DNA from: Corynebacterium kefirresidentii
Lineage (GTDB): Bacteria; Actinomycetota; Actinomycetes; Mycobacteriales; Mycobacteriaceae
Direction: 5' to 3'
Assembly: GCA_002154655.1 (NCBI GenBank)
Contig: NGUZ01000006.1
Coordinates: 1-64,000 of the forward strand
DNA: 64,000 nucleotides
The stretch's first letter is position 1. Each line of letters begins with the position of its first letter. A model generated the notes under the pieces. It made no database searches. It saw nothing but the letters and a program-made list of their open reading frames with translations, and was not told the DNA's origin. The position numbers and the translations under genes are program-made. This document shows positions 46,907-56,309 of this stretch, in pieces.

Positions 46907-46969
46907 CCCGCGGGCCATCTTTCGCAACCTATTTTCAGGCTCGCATTCTGCGGGCCTTTTGGCGTTTTT
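46907..46969 (+). promoter_or_regulatory. trp attenuator (antiterminator and terminator)
   Basis: The terminator stem pairs GGCTCGCA (46938-46945) with TGCGGGCC (46949-46956), followed by TTTTGGCGTTTTT. An identical GCGGGCC at 46910-46916 can pair with the same GGCTCGC and form the competing antiterminator. That upstream segment can also pair back to the Trp codons (TGGCGCG with CGCGGGCCA, bulged). This gives the classical alternative folds. Confidence 0.88.
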
Positions 46970-47034
46970 GTGCCTGTGCTCGTGGAAGCTTAATTTTCGT
47001 TTCCCATACCCACCCTCTCCGAAAGGGCACTGCA

Positions 47035-48552
47035 ATGCCATACACCGCTACCCGCGACATACCCTACGACAGCGATGCGGCCGCCACATTTGACGCGCTC
47101 GCGCAACCGCACGACTCCCTGTTGCTCGAAAGCGCAGACATCGAGACTAAGAAGAATCTCAACTGTCTCGCCATCCTCAAGGCAGCACTCAGAGTCACGT
47201 GCCATGGCCACAGGGTGGAGGTGCGGGCCCTCACGAACGCGGGGGAGGTGCTCCTTCCTCCTCTCCGAGACCGGTTCCGCCACCGCCTAGTTTCACGTGA
47301 AACTACTACCGTTGTATTCGAATTCCCGCCTTCTGCCGAACCCGACGAGCGGCAGCGACTCCTTGCTGAATCAACCGCTGACATTCTGCGATTCTTCCAA
47401 TTAGAGGCCACCTATTCCTCTCCGCTACTACCACTTCTAGGGGGCGGATTCGCTTATGACTACCTGGCCACCTTCGAAGATCTCCCCGAGGTTAAACCGG
47501 GGCCGAATTCCTACCCAGACTATGAGTTCTTGGTGGCTCAAACGGTCCTGGAGGTAGACCACCTGCAGAGGACTGCGCGCCTAGAGGGCTGGGATATCGA
47601 CGAAGACCACCTTAAAGCGGAACTTGATTCCCTAGCCACGCGGCCGGAGACCCCACTCCCCACGGCACCACAGAAAGACAAGATCCGTGCGGTGGCTGAT
47701 GCGGATGACGCAACGTTTCGCGCAGACGTGGAAAAGCTACAACGCAATATCCACGCCGGCGATATCTACCAAGTAGTGCCCGCGCGTTCCTTCACGCTGG
47801 AATGCCCTAGCGCCCTCGCTGCCTACCGGACGTTGCGAGAAACTAACCCTTCGCCTTACATGTTTTACGTTCGCGGCGACGGCTATGAGCTATTTGGCGC
47901 GTCGCCAGAATCCAACCTCAGGTTCACGCCGGAAGATAGGGGAGTGCAGCTCTATCCCATCGCTGGCACTCGGCCGCGCGGGCTGCGCCCGGATGGGAGC
48001 ATCAGCCATGAGCTTGATATCCGCAATGAATTAGAGATGCGTACTCACCACAAAGAGATTGCGGAACACACGATGCTGGTAGACCTAGCACGCAATGATC
48101 TCGCGCGCGTGGCCGTTCCTCGTAGCCGCCAGGTGGCAGAGCTATTGCAGGTGGACCGCTACTCCCGTGTAATGCACTTGGTCTCCCGCGTCACGGCAAC
48201 GCTCCACTCAGATTTCGATGCGCTCGATGCCTATCGAGCCTGTATGAACATGGGCATCCTGACGGGTGCGCCCAAGCTTCGTGCCACCGAGCTGGTGCGG
48301 CGAACGGAAGGGACACGCCGCGGCTCCTACGGCGGGGCGGTGGGGTACCTGCGCGGCGATGGCGCCATGGATAATTGCATTGTCATCCGCTCCGCCTACG
48401 TCCAAGACGGCACCGCAGTAGTGCAAGCCGGTGCCGGTGTTGTCAAAGATTCCGTCCCACAGGCCGAGGCCGATGAAACGGTGCATAAGGCCTACGCCGT
48501 GCTCAATGCCATTGCTGTAGCACATGGTGCGGACTTGGAGGTGCAGCGATGA
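47035..48552 (+). CDS. trpE: anthranilate synthase component I
   Basis: A 505-residue chorismate-utilising enzyme, the first committed step of tryptophan synthesis. LLLES at residues 29-33 matches the feedback (Trp-binding) site. The catalytic half has FGASPESNLRF and GILTGAPKLRATELV. I start at 47035 (MPYTATRD); upstream in-frame sequence is the attenuator. It carries parS copy 2. It overlaps trpG by 4 nt, giving translational coupling. Confidence 0.96.
   Translation: MPYTATRDIPYDSDAAATFDALAQPHDSLLLESADIETKKNLNCLAILKAALRVTCHGHRVEVRALTNAGEVLLPPLRDRFRHRLVSRETTTVVFEFPPSAEPDERQRLLAESTADILRFFQLEATYSSPLLPLLGGGFAYDYLATFEDLPEVKPGPNSYPDYEFLVAQTVLEVDHLQRTARLEGWDIDEDHLKAELDSLATRPETPLPTAPQKDKIRAVADADDATFRADVEKLQRNIHAGDIYQVVPARSFTLECPSALAAYRTLRETNPSPYMFYVRGDGYELFGASPESNLRFTPEDRGVQLYPIAGTRPRGLRPDGSISHELDIRNELEMRTHHKEIAEHTMLVDLARNDLARVAVPRSRQVAELLQVDRYSRVMHLVSRVTATLHSDFDALDAYRACMNMGILTGAPKLRATELVRRTEGTRRGSYGGAVGYLRGDGAMDNCIVIRSAYVQDGTAVVQAGAGVVKDSVPQAEADETVHKAYAVLNAIAVAHGADLEVQR
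47290..47303. promoter_or_regulatory. parS site, copy 2, inside trpE
   Basis: Perfect GTTTCACGTGAAAC; encodes VSRET in the trpE frame. Confidence 0.93.
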
Positions 48553-49196
48553 GTTCGCCACACATTGTTCTTCTGGATAACCACGATTCTTTTGTCTATA
48601 ACCTCGTCGATGCCCTAGCTGGGTTCGATACCACAGTATTTCGTAATACCGTTGCGGTCGATGAGGTATTGGCGGCGCGGCCCGACATAATTGTGCTTTC
48701 TCCCGGACCCGGCCATCCACGGTCGGCCGGCTGCATGATGGAGCTTATCGACACCACCCTTGGCACCACACCCATCCTCGGCGTGTGCCTCGGCTTCCAA
48801 GCGCTTCTTGAATACCACGGTGGGGTAGTTGCGCCCTGCGGCCCGGTACACGGGAAATCCGTTCCGATGACTCTCACGCCAGCCGGGGTCCAGCATCCCG
48901 TATTCCAAGGGCTTGCCACCGATACCGAACCTGATCAACCAAACAGTCTCGGCACACAGATTCCAGTGGCACGCTACCATTCGCTCGGCTGTACGGATGT
49001 CCCGCACGAGATGCGCTGCCTAGCACACGCTTCCTCAGATATCGGCGAAGTAGTGATGGCCGCGGAGACGAAAGACGGTATGAGGCTAGGTCTGCAATTC
49101 CACCCAGAATCCGTCCTCACACCCACTGGCCCCATAATGCTCGAACGCTGCATTCACCAACTATCTACCCACACCACTATGGAGAAGGAAAACTAA
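48549..49196 (+). CDS. trpG: anthranilate synthase component II (glutamine amidotransferase)
   Basis: A 215-residue class I amidotransferase supplying ammonia to TrpE. It begins MSSPHIVLLDNHDSFVYNL; the nucleophile Cys lies in GVCLGFQALL (near 80) and the catalytic His in LQFHPES near 178. It overlaps trpE by 4 nt and is followed 1 bp later by trpD. Confidence 0.95.
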   Translation: MSSPHIVLLDNHDSFVYNLVDALAGFDTTVFRNTVAVDEVLAARPDIIVLSPGPGHPRSAGCMMELIDTTLGTTPILGVCLGFQALLEYHGGVVAPCGPVHGKSVPMTLTPAGVQHPVFQGLATDTEPDQPNSLGTQIPVARYHSLGCTDVPHEMRCLAHASSDIGEVVMAAETKDGMRLGLQFHPESVLTPTGPIMLERCIHQLSTHTTMEKEN

Positions 49197-49197
49197 A

Positions 49198-50232
49198 ATG
49201 AGCCGAACACCACTGCGGACCTTTCAGGCCTATCTAAGCAATCCACAACCCACCATCGAAGAAGCCACGGAGGTATTTACCCCCTTGGCCGTGGGCGCCT
49301 ACGACGATATCCATATCGCGGCATTGCTCGCTCATATCCGGGCCCGGGGCGAGACTTTCGCGGACGTTGCCGGTGCTGCCAAGGCTTTCCTGAAGGTGGG
49401 CTATCCCTTCCCGATCACCGGAAAAGGCCTTATGGATTCGGCCGGCACTGGTGGCGATGGCGCAAATACCATCAATATCACGACGGGGGCCTCGCTCGTC
49501 GCCGCTGCCGGGGGAGTGAAGATGATCAAGCACGGCAACCGCTCGGTCTCTTCCAAGTCCGGTTCTGCGGATGTTCTCGAGGCCCTCAATATTCCTCTCG
49601 ACCTAGACGCCGCCCGAGCGGTCCGCCAATTTGAGGCCTCGAACTTTACGTTTCTTTTCGCCCCCGCCTACAACCCAGCCATCGCCCACGTCCAACCGGT
49701 GCGCAAGGCACTGGGCATCTCAACCATATTTAATACCCTCGGACCGCTCTTGTCCCCAGGACACCCATCACTCCAAATCATGGGCATTGCAAACCCAGAT
49801 CAAGGCCAACTCATTGCAGAGGTCTTTCGAGAACTTGGCCGCGAGCGCGCCTTAGTCGTCCATGGAGCCGGCACGGATGAGATTGCCACTCATGGCACCA
49901 CGCAGGCCTGGGAGCTCAGGAACGGCGACATTATCACCTACCAGCTCACCCCTGAAGAACTCGGTATCGAGCGCCATGAGCTGGTGGAGCTTGCTGGCGG
50001 GGATGGCGCTGCAAATGCCTTAGCCCTCCGCGCGATATTTGCCGGCCGAGGTAAGCCCGCACACGTGGACGCCATCGCTGCCACCGCAGGTGCCATGTTC
50101 TATCTCAACGAGACCACGGAGAGTATCGCGGCAGGAGTCTCTCACGCTAAGGACCTTATAAATAACGGAGCTGTCGAAAAGTGGCTCGATATTAACGAAA
50201 GCGCCAACTATGCAGTAGGGGAGGAAAACTAA
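49198..50232 (+). CDS. trpD: anthranilate phosphoribosyltransferase
   Basis: A 344-residue enzyme transferring phosphoribose from PRPP to anthranilate. The PRPP loop reads DSAGTGGDGANTINITT near residue 80, followed by KHGNRSVSSKSGSADVLEA. AAGGA lies before the ATG, which follows trpG by 1 bp. Its last base is the first base of the trpCF start region, so the genes are coupled. Confidence 0.96.
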   Translation: MSRTPLRTFQAYLSNPQPTIEEATEVFTPLAVGAYDDIHIAALLAHIRARGETFADVAGAAKAFLKVGYPFPITGKGLMDSAGTGGDGANTINITTGASLVAAAGGVKMIKHGNRSVSSKSGSADVLEALNIPLDLDAARAVRQFEASNFTFLFAPAYNPAIAHVQPVRKALGISTIFNTLGPLLSPGHPSLQIMGIANPDQGQLIAEVFRELGRERALVVHGAGTDEIATHGTTQAWELRNGDIITYQLTPEELGIERHELVELAGGDGAANALALRAIFAGRGKPAHVDAIAATAGAMFYLNETTESIAAGVSHAKDLINNGAVEKWLDINESANYAVGEEN

Positions 50233-51638
50233 TGACGGTGAAGGAATTGCCAACCGTGCTCCAAGAGATAGTCGCCCAGCGCCGCACTCATCTGCCTGAC
50301 ATACGTGACAGGTTGGCCCACGTGGACCTCGCTAGCGTACCGCCTTCGGAGCGTTCGCTTGTCGAAGCCCTCGATGGCACCAATCGCTTCATCATGGAAT
50401 GTAAGTCTGCATCGCCGTCCCTGGGGTTGATCCGCGCGGACTACCATCCGGGCGATATCGCTCGTATCTACTCACGCTATGCCTCTGCCATTTCGGTGCT
50501 GTGCGAGCCTGCACGCTTTGGCGGCGACTATGACCATCTGCAAACCGTCGCCCAATCTACCCATCTGCCGGTGCTGTGCAAAGACTTTATTGTTGATCCC
50601 ATTCAGGTTTACGCCGCGCGACACTACGGAGCCGATGCCATCTTGCTCATGATGTCCATCGTGGATGATGACACCTACGTTGAGCTCAAGGCGCTGGCTG
50701 ATGAACTGGGGTTAGACGTCCTGACTGAAGCCATCACCGAGGAAGAAGTGGAACGAGCGCTGCAATTAGGTGGCGACATCTTCGGTATCAATAACCGCAA
50801 CCTCCACGATCTCAGTATCGACCTGGAACGAACCGAGCGACTGGCTCGCCGTATTCCAGAAGGAAAAACGATCGTCTCGGAATCCGGAATCCGCGACAAT
50901 GCCACCGTCCGCCGACTGGGCTCTCACGTACACGCATTCCTTGTAGGCTCACAACTCAGCCGCCAAGAGAATATCGATCGCGCCGCTCGCGACCTCGTCT
51001 ACGGCACCAATAAAGTATGCGGGCTAAATTCTGCCTCCGCTGCGCAAGCGGCGCGTGCTGCAGGGGCCCGCTACGGAGGACTTATCTTCGTACGGGATTC
51101 GCCGCGCAGTGTTTCACGTGAAACCGCGCGTGACATCATCTCCGCAGAGCCGGGTCTGGACTACGTGGCCGTGACACGTTCTTCGGATATCGAAGAGCTA
51201 CAGAGACTATGTGAGCTCCCCGGACTCAAGGCACTTCAGCTCCACACCCCATTCCAAGGAAGTAGGGAAGCGGAAAGAGAATTTCTACGCCAAGTACGCA
51301 GCGTCGCGGGCGGATTATCCGTCTGGCGTGCCGTCGATATGCTCAACCCCGATTTTGCAGCACTGGCAACTGACCTTGTCCCAGAAGTAGAAGCGCTAGT
51401 CCTGGACTCCGGAAGCGGCGGGTCAGGAAGCTCATTCGAGTGGAGCACTATCCCCCCTGAAGTTAAGGATAAATCCTTCCTCGCCGGTGGGCTCCGGTTG
51501 GACAACCTCGAAGAGGCACTGTCGATCGGCACGATGGGCCTCGATCTCAATTCGGGTCTAGAGTACGCACCCGGCCGCAAGGATTCCTCGCTTGTGTCCC
51601 AAGCCTTCCACATCATCCGACGCTATACACACCCATAG
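50232..51638 (+). CDS. trpCF: bifunctional indole-3-glycerol-phosphate synthase / PRA isomerase
   Basis: A 468-residue fusion. The N-terminal TrpC domain (about 1-255) has [11 protein letters not shown] and VLCKDFIVD. The C-terminal TrpF domain (about 258-465) begins [19 protein letters not shown] and ends with [12 protein letters not shown]. The fusion is usual in Corynebacterium and enterobacteria. It carries parS copy 3 near the start of the TrpF half. Confidence 0.96.
   Translation: MTVKELPTVLQEIVAQRRTHLPDIRDRLAHVDLASVPPSERSLVEALDGTNRFIMECKSASPSLGLIRADYHPGDIARIYSRYASAISVLCEPARFGGDYDHLQTVAQSTHLPVLCKDFIVDPIQVYAARHYGADAILLMMSIVDDDTYVELKALADELGLDVLTEAITEEEVERALQLGGDIFGINNRNLHDLSIDLERTERLARRIPEGKTIVSESGIRDNATVRRLGSHVHAFLVGSQLSRQENIDRAARDLVYGTNKVCGLNSASAAQAARAAGARYGGLIFVRDSPRSVSRETARDIISAEPGLDYVAVTRSSDIEELQRLCELPGLKALQLHTPFQGSREAEREFLRQVRSVAGGLSVWRAVDMLNPDFAALATDLVPEVEALVLDSGSGGSGSSFEWSTIPPEVKDKSFLAGGLRLDNLEEALSIGTMGLDLNSGLEYAPGRKDSSLVSQAFHIIRRYTHP
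51111..51124. promoter_or_regulatory. parS site, copy 3, inside trpCF
   Basis: Perfect GTTTCACGTGAAAC preceded by T, so 15 of 16 bases match the full consensus. Encodes VSRET. Confidence 0.93.
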
Positions 51639-51651
51639 AAAGAACACGATC

Positions 51652-52857
51652 ATGACCGTTTCACGTGAAACACTCCTTCCAGCATACTTTGGTGAATTCG
51701 GTGGACAGTTCGTCCCAGAATCCCTTATCCCCGCCCTCGACCAACTTGAGAAGGCATTTGTAGAAGCACAGAATGACCCGTCCTTTCGCGAAGAGCTCAG
51801 CGGCCTTCTGCGTGACTACCTTGGCCGGCCCACGCCACTAACAGAGGCAAAAAATTTAGGCGGTAAAGCGAGGATCTTCCTCAAACGTGAGGACCTCGTA
51901 CACGGTGGCGCGCACAAGACGAACCAAGTCCTTGGACAGGCCCTCCTCGCCAAACGTATGGGAAAGACGCGCATCATTGCAGAGACCGGAGCGGGCCAGC
52001 ACGGCACCGCCACCGCACTGGCTTGCGCACTCTTAGGGCTCGAGTGTGTGGTCTATATGGGGGCAAAAGACGTCGCGCGGCAGCAGCCCAATGTCTTCCG
52101 TATGGAGCTGATGAACGCGAAAGTCGTAGCCGTTGATACCGGGTCCGGAACGCTTAAGGACGCGGTGAATGAAGCGCTCCGCGATTGGACCGCTACGTTC
52201 CATGAATCCCACTATCTCCTCGGCACTGCGGCTGGGCCACACCCTTTCCCGACTATCGTCCGGGAGTTCCATAAGGTCATTTCCGAAGAAGCTAAGCAGC
52301 AGATGCTTGAGCGCACTGGCGGCCTGCCGGATGTAGTCGTCGCCTGTGCCGGAGGCGGTTCCAATGCAATCGGTATGTTCGCAGACTTCATTGCGGAGGA
52401 AAAAGTGGAACTCGTCGGCACTGAACCGGGCGGTGAAGGACTGGACTCCGGCAAGCACGGTGCCACCATCAACAACGGGACCGTAGGAATACTCCACGGC
52501 GCACGCAGCTACCTCATGCGGAACGCAGACGGCCAAGTGGAAGAGTCATACTCCATTTCCGCCGGACTCGACTACCCGGGAGTCGGTCCACAGCATGCTT
52601 ACCTTCACTCCAGCGGCCGAGCACACTACGTTGGCATTACAGACGCCGAGGCATTGGAAGCGTTCCAACTGCTATCCCAGCGGGAAGGGATCATTCCCGC
52701 CCTTGAGTCTTCCCATGCACTTGCTTATGCCTTGAAACGGAAGGACGAGGACATCACCATTGTGGTCTCTTTGTCTGGTCGCGGCGATAAAGATATCGAC
52801 CATGTTCGCCGCACACTTGAGGCCCACCCAGAATTTAAACTGCAGGAGAAGCACTAA
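51652..52857 (+). CDS. trpB: tryptophan synthase beta subunit
   Basis: A 401-residue PLP enzyme that joins indole and serine. The PLP lysine is in [12 protein letters not shown] near residue 89, the phosphate loop is [10 protein letters not shown] near 235, and the C-terminal SGRGDKD is near 384. The start at 51652 gives [14 protein letters not shown]. parS copy 4 spans codons 3-7 of this gene, so the centromere site forms part of the N-terminus. It overlaps the trpA start by 1 nt (TAATG). Confidence 0.96.
   Translation: MTVSRETLLPAYFGEFGGQFVPESLIPALDQLEKAFVEAQNDPSFREELSGLLRDYLGRPTPLTEAKNLGGKARIFLKREDLVHGGAHKTNQVLGQALLAKRMGKTRIIAETGAGQHGTATALACALLGLECVVYMGAKDVARQQPNVFRMELMNAKVVAVDTGSGTLKDAVNEALRDWTATFHESHYLLGTAAGPHPFPTIVREFHKVISEEAKQQMLERTGGLPDVVVACAGGGSNAIGMFADFIAEEKVELVGTEPGGEGLDSGKHGATINNGTVGILHGARSYLMRNADGQVEESYSISAGLDYPGVGPQHAYLHSSGRAHYVGITDAEALEAFQLLSQREGIIPALESSHALAYALKRKDEDITIVVSLSGRGDKDIDHVRRTLEAHPEFKLQEKH
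51658..51671. promoter_or_regulatory. parS site, copy 4, at the start of trpB
   Basis: Perfect GTTTCACGTGAAAC followed by A, 6 nt after the trpB start codon begins. Encodes VSRET. Confidence 0.93.
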
Positions 52858-53723
52858 TGAGCAATCGATACGAGAACCTATTCCGATCACTGCGCGAAAG
52901 GGGAGAGGGCGTGTTCGTCCCCTTCCTCATGTTGGGCGATCCCACCCCGGAGGACACGCTGGACATTGTACGAACCGTTGTCGCGGCCGGTGCAGATGCA
53001 CTAGAACTTGGCGTCCCATTTTCTGATCCCGTGGCCGATGGACCGACCATTCAGGCGTCTCACCTTAGGGCGCTAGCGGCTGGCGCCACCGTAGATTCCG
53101 CCCTAGAACAGGTGCGGACGATTCGCTCAGAATTCCCTAAGCTTCCCATTGGCATGTTGATCTATGGCAACGTGGCTTTCACGCGCGGCTTTGAGCGCTT
53201 CTATTCCGAATTCGCTAAGGCAGGCGCGGATAGCATCTTGCTTCCCGACGTCCCCGTACGCGAAGGCGCTCCATTCATCGCTGCAGCAGAAAAGGCCGGC
53301 ATAGATCCGATCTTCATCGCCCCGGCTCGTGCCACCGCGAGCACCCTCGAAGGCGTCGCTCACAGCTCGAAGGGTTATATCTATGCCATTTCGCGCGACG
53401 GCGTGACAGGTACCGAGAGAGAATCTAAAACCCTCGGGCTTGAAGAAGTCGTAGCAAACATCAAAAGATTCGATGGCCCGCCGGTACTGCTCGGCTTCGG
53501 CATTTCAACACCCGAGCATGTGCGCGATGCCGTGGCAGCCGGAGCGGAGGGGGCTATTACTGGCTCGGCCATAACTAAGATCATCGACCGTCACGTTTCA
53601 CGTGAAACCGCCAGAGAGCGGACCCAAATCGAAGGGACCCCAAGCCGCGCTCGCGTGGACCCCGCGCTGCACAAAGAACTCGCTGAGTTTGTCACCCGCA
53701 TGAAGGCGGCGACCCGAAAATAA
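52857..53723 (+). CDS. trpA: tryptophan synthase alpha subunit
   Basis: A 288-residue TIM barrel that cleaves indole-3-glycerol phosphate to indole. The catalytic Glu lies in FVPFLMLGDP-type context and the Asp in LELGVPFSDPVADGP near residue 55. AGGAG lies before the ATG. A C-terminal extension after the barrel contains parS copy 5 (VSRET). It is the last gene of the trp operon, followed by a terminator. Confidence 0.96.
   Translation: MSNRYENLFRSLRERGEGVFVPFLMLGDPTPEDTLDIVRTVVAAGADALELGVPFSDPVADGPTIQASHLRALAAGATVDSALEQVRTIRSEFPKLPIGMLIYGNVAFTRGFERFYSEFAKAGADSILLPDVPVREGAPFIAAAEKAGIDPIFIAPARATASTLEGVAHSSKGYIYAISRDGVTGTERESKTLGLEEVVANIKRFDGPPVLLGFGISTPEHVRDAVAAGAEGAITGSAITKIIDRHVSRETARERTQIEGTPSRARVDPALHKELAEFVTRMKAATRK
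53595..53608. promoter_or_regulatory. parS site, copy 5, inside trpA
   Basis: Perfect GTTTCACGTGAAAC; encodes VSRET near the C-terminal end of TrpA. Confidence 0.93.
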
Positions 53724-53739
53724 TCCCACAACGCATTAA

Positions 53740-53782
53740 ACCCCTCGTCAGCTCTCGACAGCTGAACGAGGGGTGTGGTTTT
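53740..53782. terminator. bidirectional terminator after trpA
   Basis: ACCCCTCGTCAGCT (53740-53753) pairs with AGCTGAACGAGGGGT (53760-53774), one bulge. TGTGGTTTT follows on the plus strand and TTTAAT on the minus strand. It ends both the trp operon and the convergent symporter gene. Confidence 0.85.
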
Positions 53783-53791
53783 GGTGAGCCT

Positions 53792-55003
53792 CTACGCGGT
53801 TGCTTCTGCGGATTCCTCTTCGGAGGGGTCTTTCTTGTCGCCTGCGAATTTGTCCACGATCATCGCAATAGCACCGTCGCCGGTGACATTGGCGGCAGTG
53901 CCGACCGAGTCGATAGCGATGTAGGCGGCGATCATGAGCGCCACCATGCCATCATCAAAGCCCATCATGTCTGCCAGAAGGCCGGCCGCCACCATGACGG
54001 CACCGCCCGGAACGCCCGGAGCAGCAATCATCATGATTCCCAACAAGAAGATGAAGCCAAGTCCGGTACCGGTACTAATATCAAGGTTTGCCATATACAC
54101 GATTGCGAAGGCATAGAGCGTCAGCTTAATCATCGAACCGGACAAGTGGATGGTCGCGCACAGCGGGATAACAAAGCTTGCCACCGGCTTTGAAATGCCA
54201 TTCTTAAGCGTAGACTCCAAGGACACCGGAATAGTCGCGGCAGAAGAGGAAGTTCCCAAAGCCGTGAAATAAGCTGGCAGCATATTGCGAAGCGCCTTGA
54301 AGGGATTCTTCCCGGTAATCGCACCAGCAATGATGTATTGCAAGACTAGGTAAACCAGGGTCATGACGACAGCCAAAATCAAAACCTTGGCAAAGGCCGA
54401 AAGTACCGAGCCTAGATTGCCATTCATGCCCAATCCCAAGAACATGCCAAAGATATAGAAGGGCAAAATCGGCACAACAAAGCCCCAGATTACCTTGACT
54501 ACGACGTTCTCCAACTCCTTGGTGACAGCGTACAAGGTATCGGACTTCACGGTAGTCATAGCTACACCGATGCAGAACGACAACAAGAGGGCAGTCATAA
54601 CCTCAAAAGGCGGCGCCATCTCCACCTCGAAGTAGGGAGAGAGTGCACCCTCATCAATATCGGAGACATTAGTAATCAGATTCTGACCGCTAAGCATGGT
54701 GGGGTAGAGCCAGTGGGCAAGCACGTAGGCAAGAAGACCGGCGACAATAGTGGAGCCATAGGAAATCCCAGCTGTAACCCCCAGCCACTTACCAGCACCA
54801 CGCCCGAGACCCGCGATGGACGGAGCGATCAGCGCGAAAATAAGGACCGGGATAAAGAAGTTGAGGAAGTTGCTAAATAGTCCATTGAAGGTGGCGAATA
54901 CGCGACCAAACCATTCTGGAGCGAATCGGCTGACCACCACGCCAAGGATGATGGCGACGATAATGCGGAACAACAAAGATTCCGAGAGTTTCTTGAGATT
55001 CAT
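53792..55003 (-). CDS. dicarboxylate/amino acid:cation symporter (DAACS/SstT-like)
   Basis: A 403-residue transporter with eight helices and two re-entrant loops. The serine-rich hairpin reads GTSSSAATIPVSLE near residue 250, and the second hairpin region is GIMMIAAPGVPGGAVMVAAGL near 325. The family imports glutamate, aspartate, C4-dicarboxylates or serine/threonine with Na+ or H+. The exact substrate is not clear. The N-terminus (MNLKKLSESLLFRIIVAIILG) is typical. Confidence 0.88.
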   Translation of the reverse strand: MNLKKLSESLLFRIIVAIILGVVVSRFAPEWFGRVFATFNGLFSNFLNFFIPVLIFALIAPSIAGLGRGAGKWLGVTAGISYGSTIVAGLLAYVLAHWLYPTMLSGQNLITNVSDIDEGALSPYFEVEMAPPFEVMTALLLSFCIGVAMTTVKSDTLYAVTKELENVVVKVIWGFVVPILPFYIFGMFLGLGMNGNLGSVLSAFAKVLILAVVMTLVYLVLQYIIAGAITGKNPFKALRNMLPAYFTALGTSSSAATIPVSLESTLKNGISKPVASFVIPLCATIHLSGSMIKLTLYAFAIVYMANLDISTGTGLGFIFLLGIMMIAAPGVPGGAVMVAAGLLADMMGFDDGMVALMIAAYIAIDSVGTAANVTGDGAIAMIVDKFAGDKKDPSEEESAEATA

Positions 55004-55195
55004 ATATTTACAATCAGATCGGGTGCTTCACCTCTAGGACTAGACGACCGAGGCGAAACAGCGCGGTGCGGAGGCCAAGGTCGATTCAATATCTATCAAT
55101 CGACCTTAAATGCATACTACCTGAGCGCACACAGCGACAGAACACTCGGCCTAGGCGCAATTTTTATCTCAGCACTACAAGGTTAAACTGAATAC

Positions 55196-55666
55196 ATGAT
55201 CGCAGTGGGAATCATCTTTTTAATCCTCGCCGTCTTCCTCATCATTGTGGGTACCATGGCCTCAACCAAGCGCCTACCCGGAAATAACTACATTGGCTTG
55301 CGACTGCAAGAGATCCGCAAGTCCCGCGAAGCATGGGATAACGCCCATCGCATCGCTGGTCCATTCTGGATCCTCAGCGGCGTCTGCCTAGTTTTCGGTG
55401 GAATCGTCGCGCTTAGCGCTGAGGGCTGGATGTGGCTCCTTCCGGCTCTTACCTTTGTGGCGGCAGTTCTCGCCCTATCTGTAGGTTCCAACCTCGGCTC
55501 GCGTGCCGCGTTCCTCTACGAACAGGCACACTCTAGTGAAGAAGGTTGTGGGGATTCCTGCAATTGTGGCACCGATGGTTGCGGTGGGGAAGAGGCCGCC
55601 GCGACTTCTGCACCCCAGGTCGATGTCGATGCACTCCGTCACGCCGCTCGAGAATCTGACAGATAG
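55196..55666 (+). CDS. SdpI-family membrane protein with Cys-rich tail
   Basis: A 156-residue protein with three hydrophobic helices (about 3-22, 58-78 and 82-102) and an SdpI-like motif (GNNYIGLRLQEIRKSREAWDNAHR) between the first two. SdpI gives immunity to a killing peptide in Bacillus; most homologues are uncharacterised. Unusually, the C-terminal cytoplasmic tail holds CGDSCNCGTDGCGG, a cluster of four closely spaced Cys that could bind metal. A terminator follows. Confidence 0.78.
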   Translation: MIAVGIIFLILAVFLIIVGTMASTKRLPGNNYIGLRLQEIRKSREAWDNAHRIAGPFWILSGVCLVFGGIVALSAEGWMWLLPALTFVAAVLALSVGSNLGSRAAFLYEQAHSSEEGCGDSCNCGTDGCGGEEAAATSAPQVDVDALRHAARESDR

Positions 55667-55686
55667 CAGCGCCTGCTGCACAACCG

Positions 55687-55728
55687 CCCCCTCTGGATAA
55701 GAATTACGCCTCATCCAGAGGGGGAATT
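55687..55728 (+). terminator. rho-independent terminator after the SdpI gene
   Basis: CCCCCTCTGGAT (55687-55698) and ATCCAGAGGGGG (55713-55724) form a perfect 12-bp stem, followed by AATTTTG. Confidence 0.88.
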
Positions 55729-56002
55729 TTGTAGCTATTTCCTCTCGCTTGAATAGCTCATTGGATGTTTCCCGACAGTCACAGTGACGTTATAGGTCAG
55801 GCTCGTTACATCTTCTTGTTCCGTCACTTACGATATCCCGTCACTCTTTCAATATATTGGTCCATTCAACGCTAGGCTACGTTAATAATTGACTTACCGT
55901 ACTGTTCGCCTTACTGCCAATAACGATGGAGATTGCGTAAAGCTTCTGGGGAACCCAGAAAGTAAAGAGCATCAGAGACCTCCGCTAGGCAAGATGATAC
56001 AT
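55729..56002. other. gene-poor region before the small secreted protein
   Basis: An AT-rich gap. A TTGACT hexamer at 55887-55892 could be a -35 for the next gene. The reading frame of that gene is open back to 55889, but the residues before 55994 do not look protein-like. No other feature is supported. Confidence 0.35.
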
Positions 56003-56224
56003 ATGAAGAAAAGCACGGCCCTCGCAGCCATCGCCGCTTCGACCTTTGCCATTGGCGCTTATAACGAGCAAGGCCACAAAGAGCCGACATCCACACCGGT
56101 AGCGGAGGGGCAGCAGTCGGCCCATAGCATCGTTGATGATTTAGGCATTGAATCTGGCACCTATGAACTCACTCCTACGCCCACTGGCTCCCCTGAAACA
56201 TGGGAGGGATATCTGGCTAGTTAA
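56003..56224 (+). CDS. small secreted protein
   Basis: About 73 residues. It opens with MKKSTALAAIAASTFAIGAYN, a short signal-peptide-like stretch, followed by a hydrophilic Thr/Pro/Glu-rich mature part. No lipobox cysteine or known domain is present. An ATG three codons earlier (55994) is an alternative start. It ends 7 bp before an intergenic parS site. Confidence 0.55.
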   Translation: MKKSTALAAIAASTFAIGAYNEQGHKEPTSTPVAEGQQSAHSIVDDLGIESGTYELTPTPTGSPETWEGYLAS

Positions 56225-56231
56225 CTCCTGT

Positions 56232-56245
56232 GTTTCACGTGAAAC
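56232..56245. promoter_or_regulatory. parS site, copy 6, intergenic
   Basis: Perfect GTTTCACGTGAAAC preceded by T, between the small secreted protein and the Rieske lipoprotein. Confidence 0.94.
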
Positions 56246-56309
56246 TCTAAATTCGATCAGCTACTCGGCTAAGTCACAATGCACCATCATCACCGACTAG
56301 ACTAGAGGC

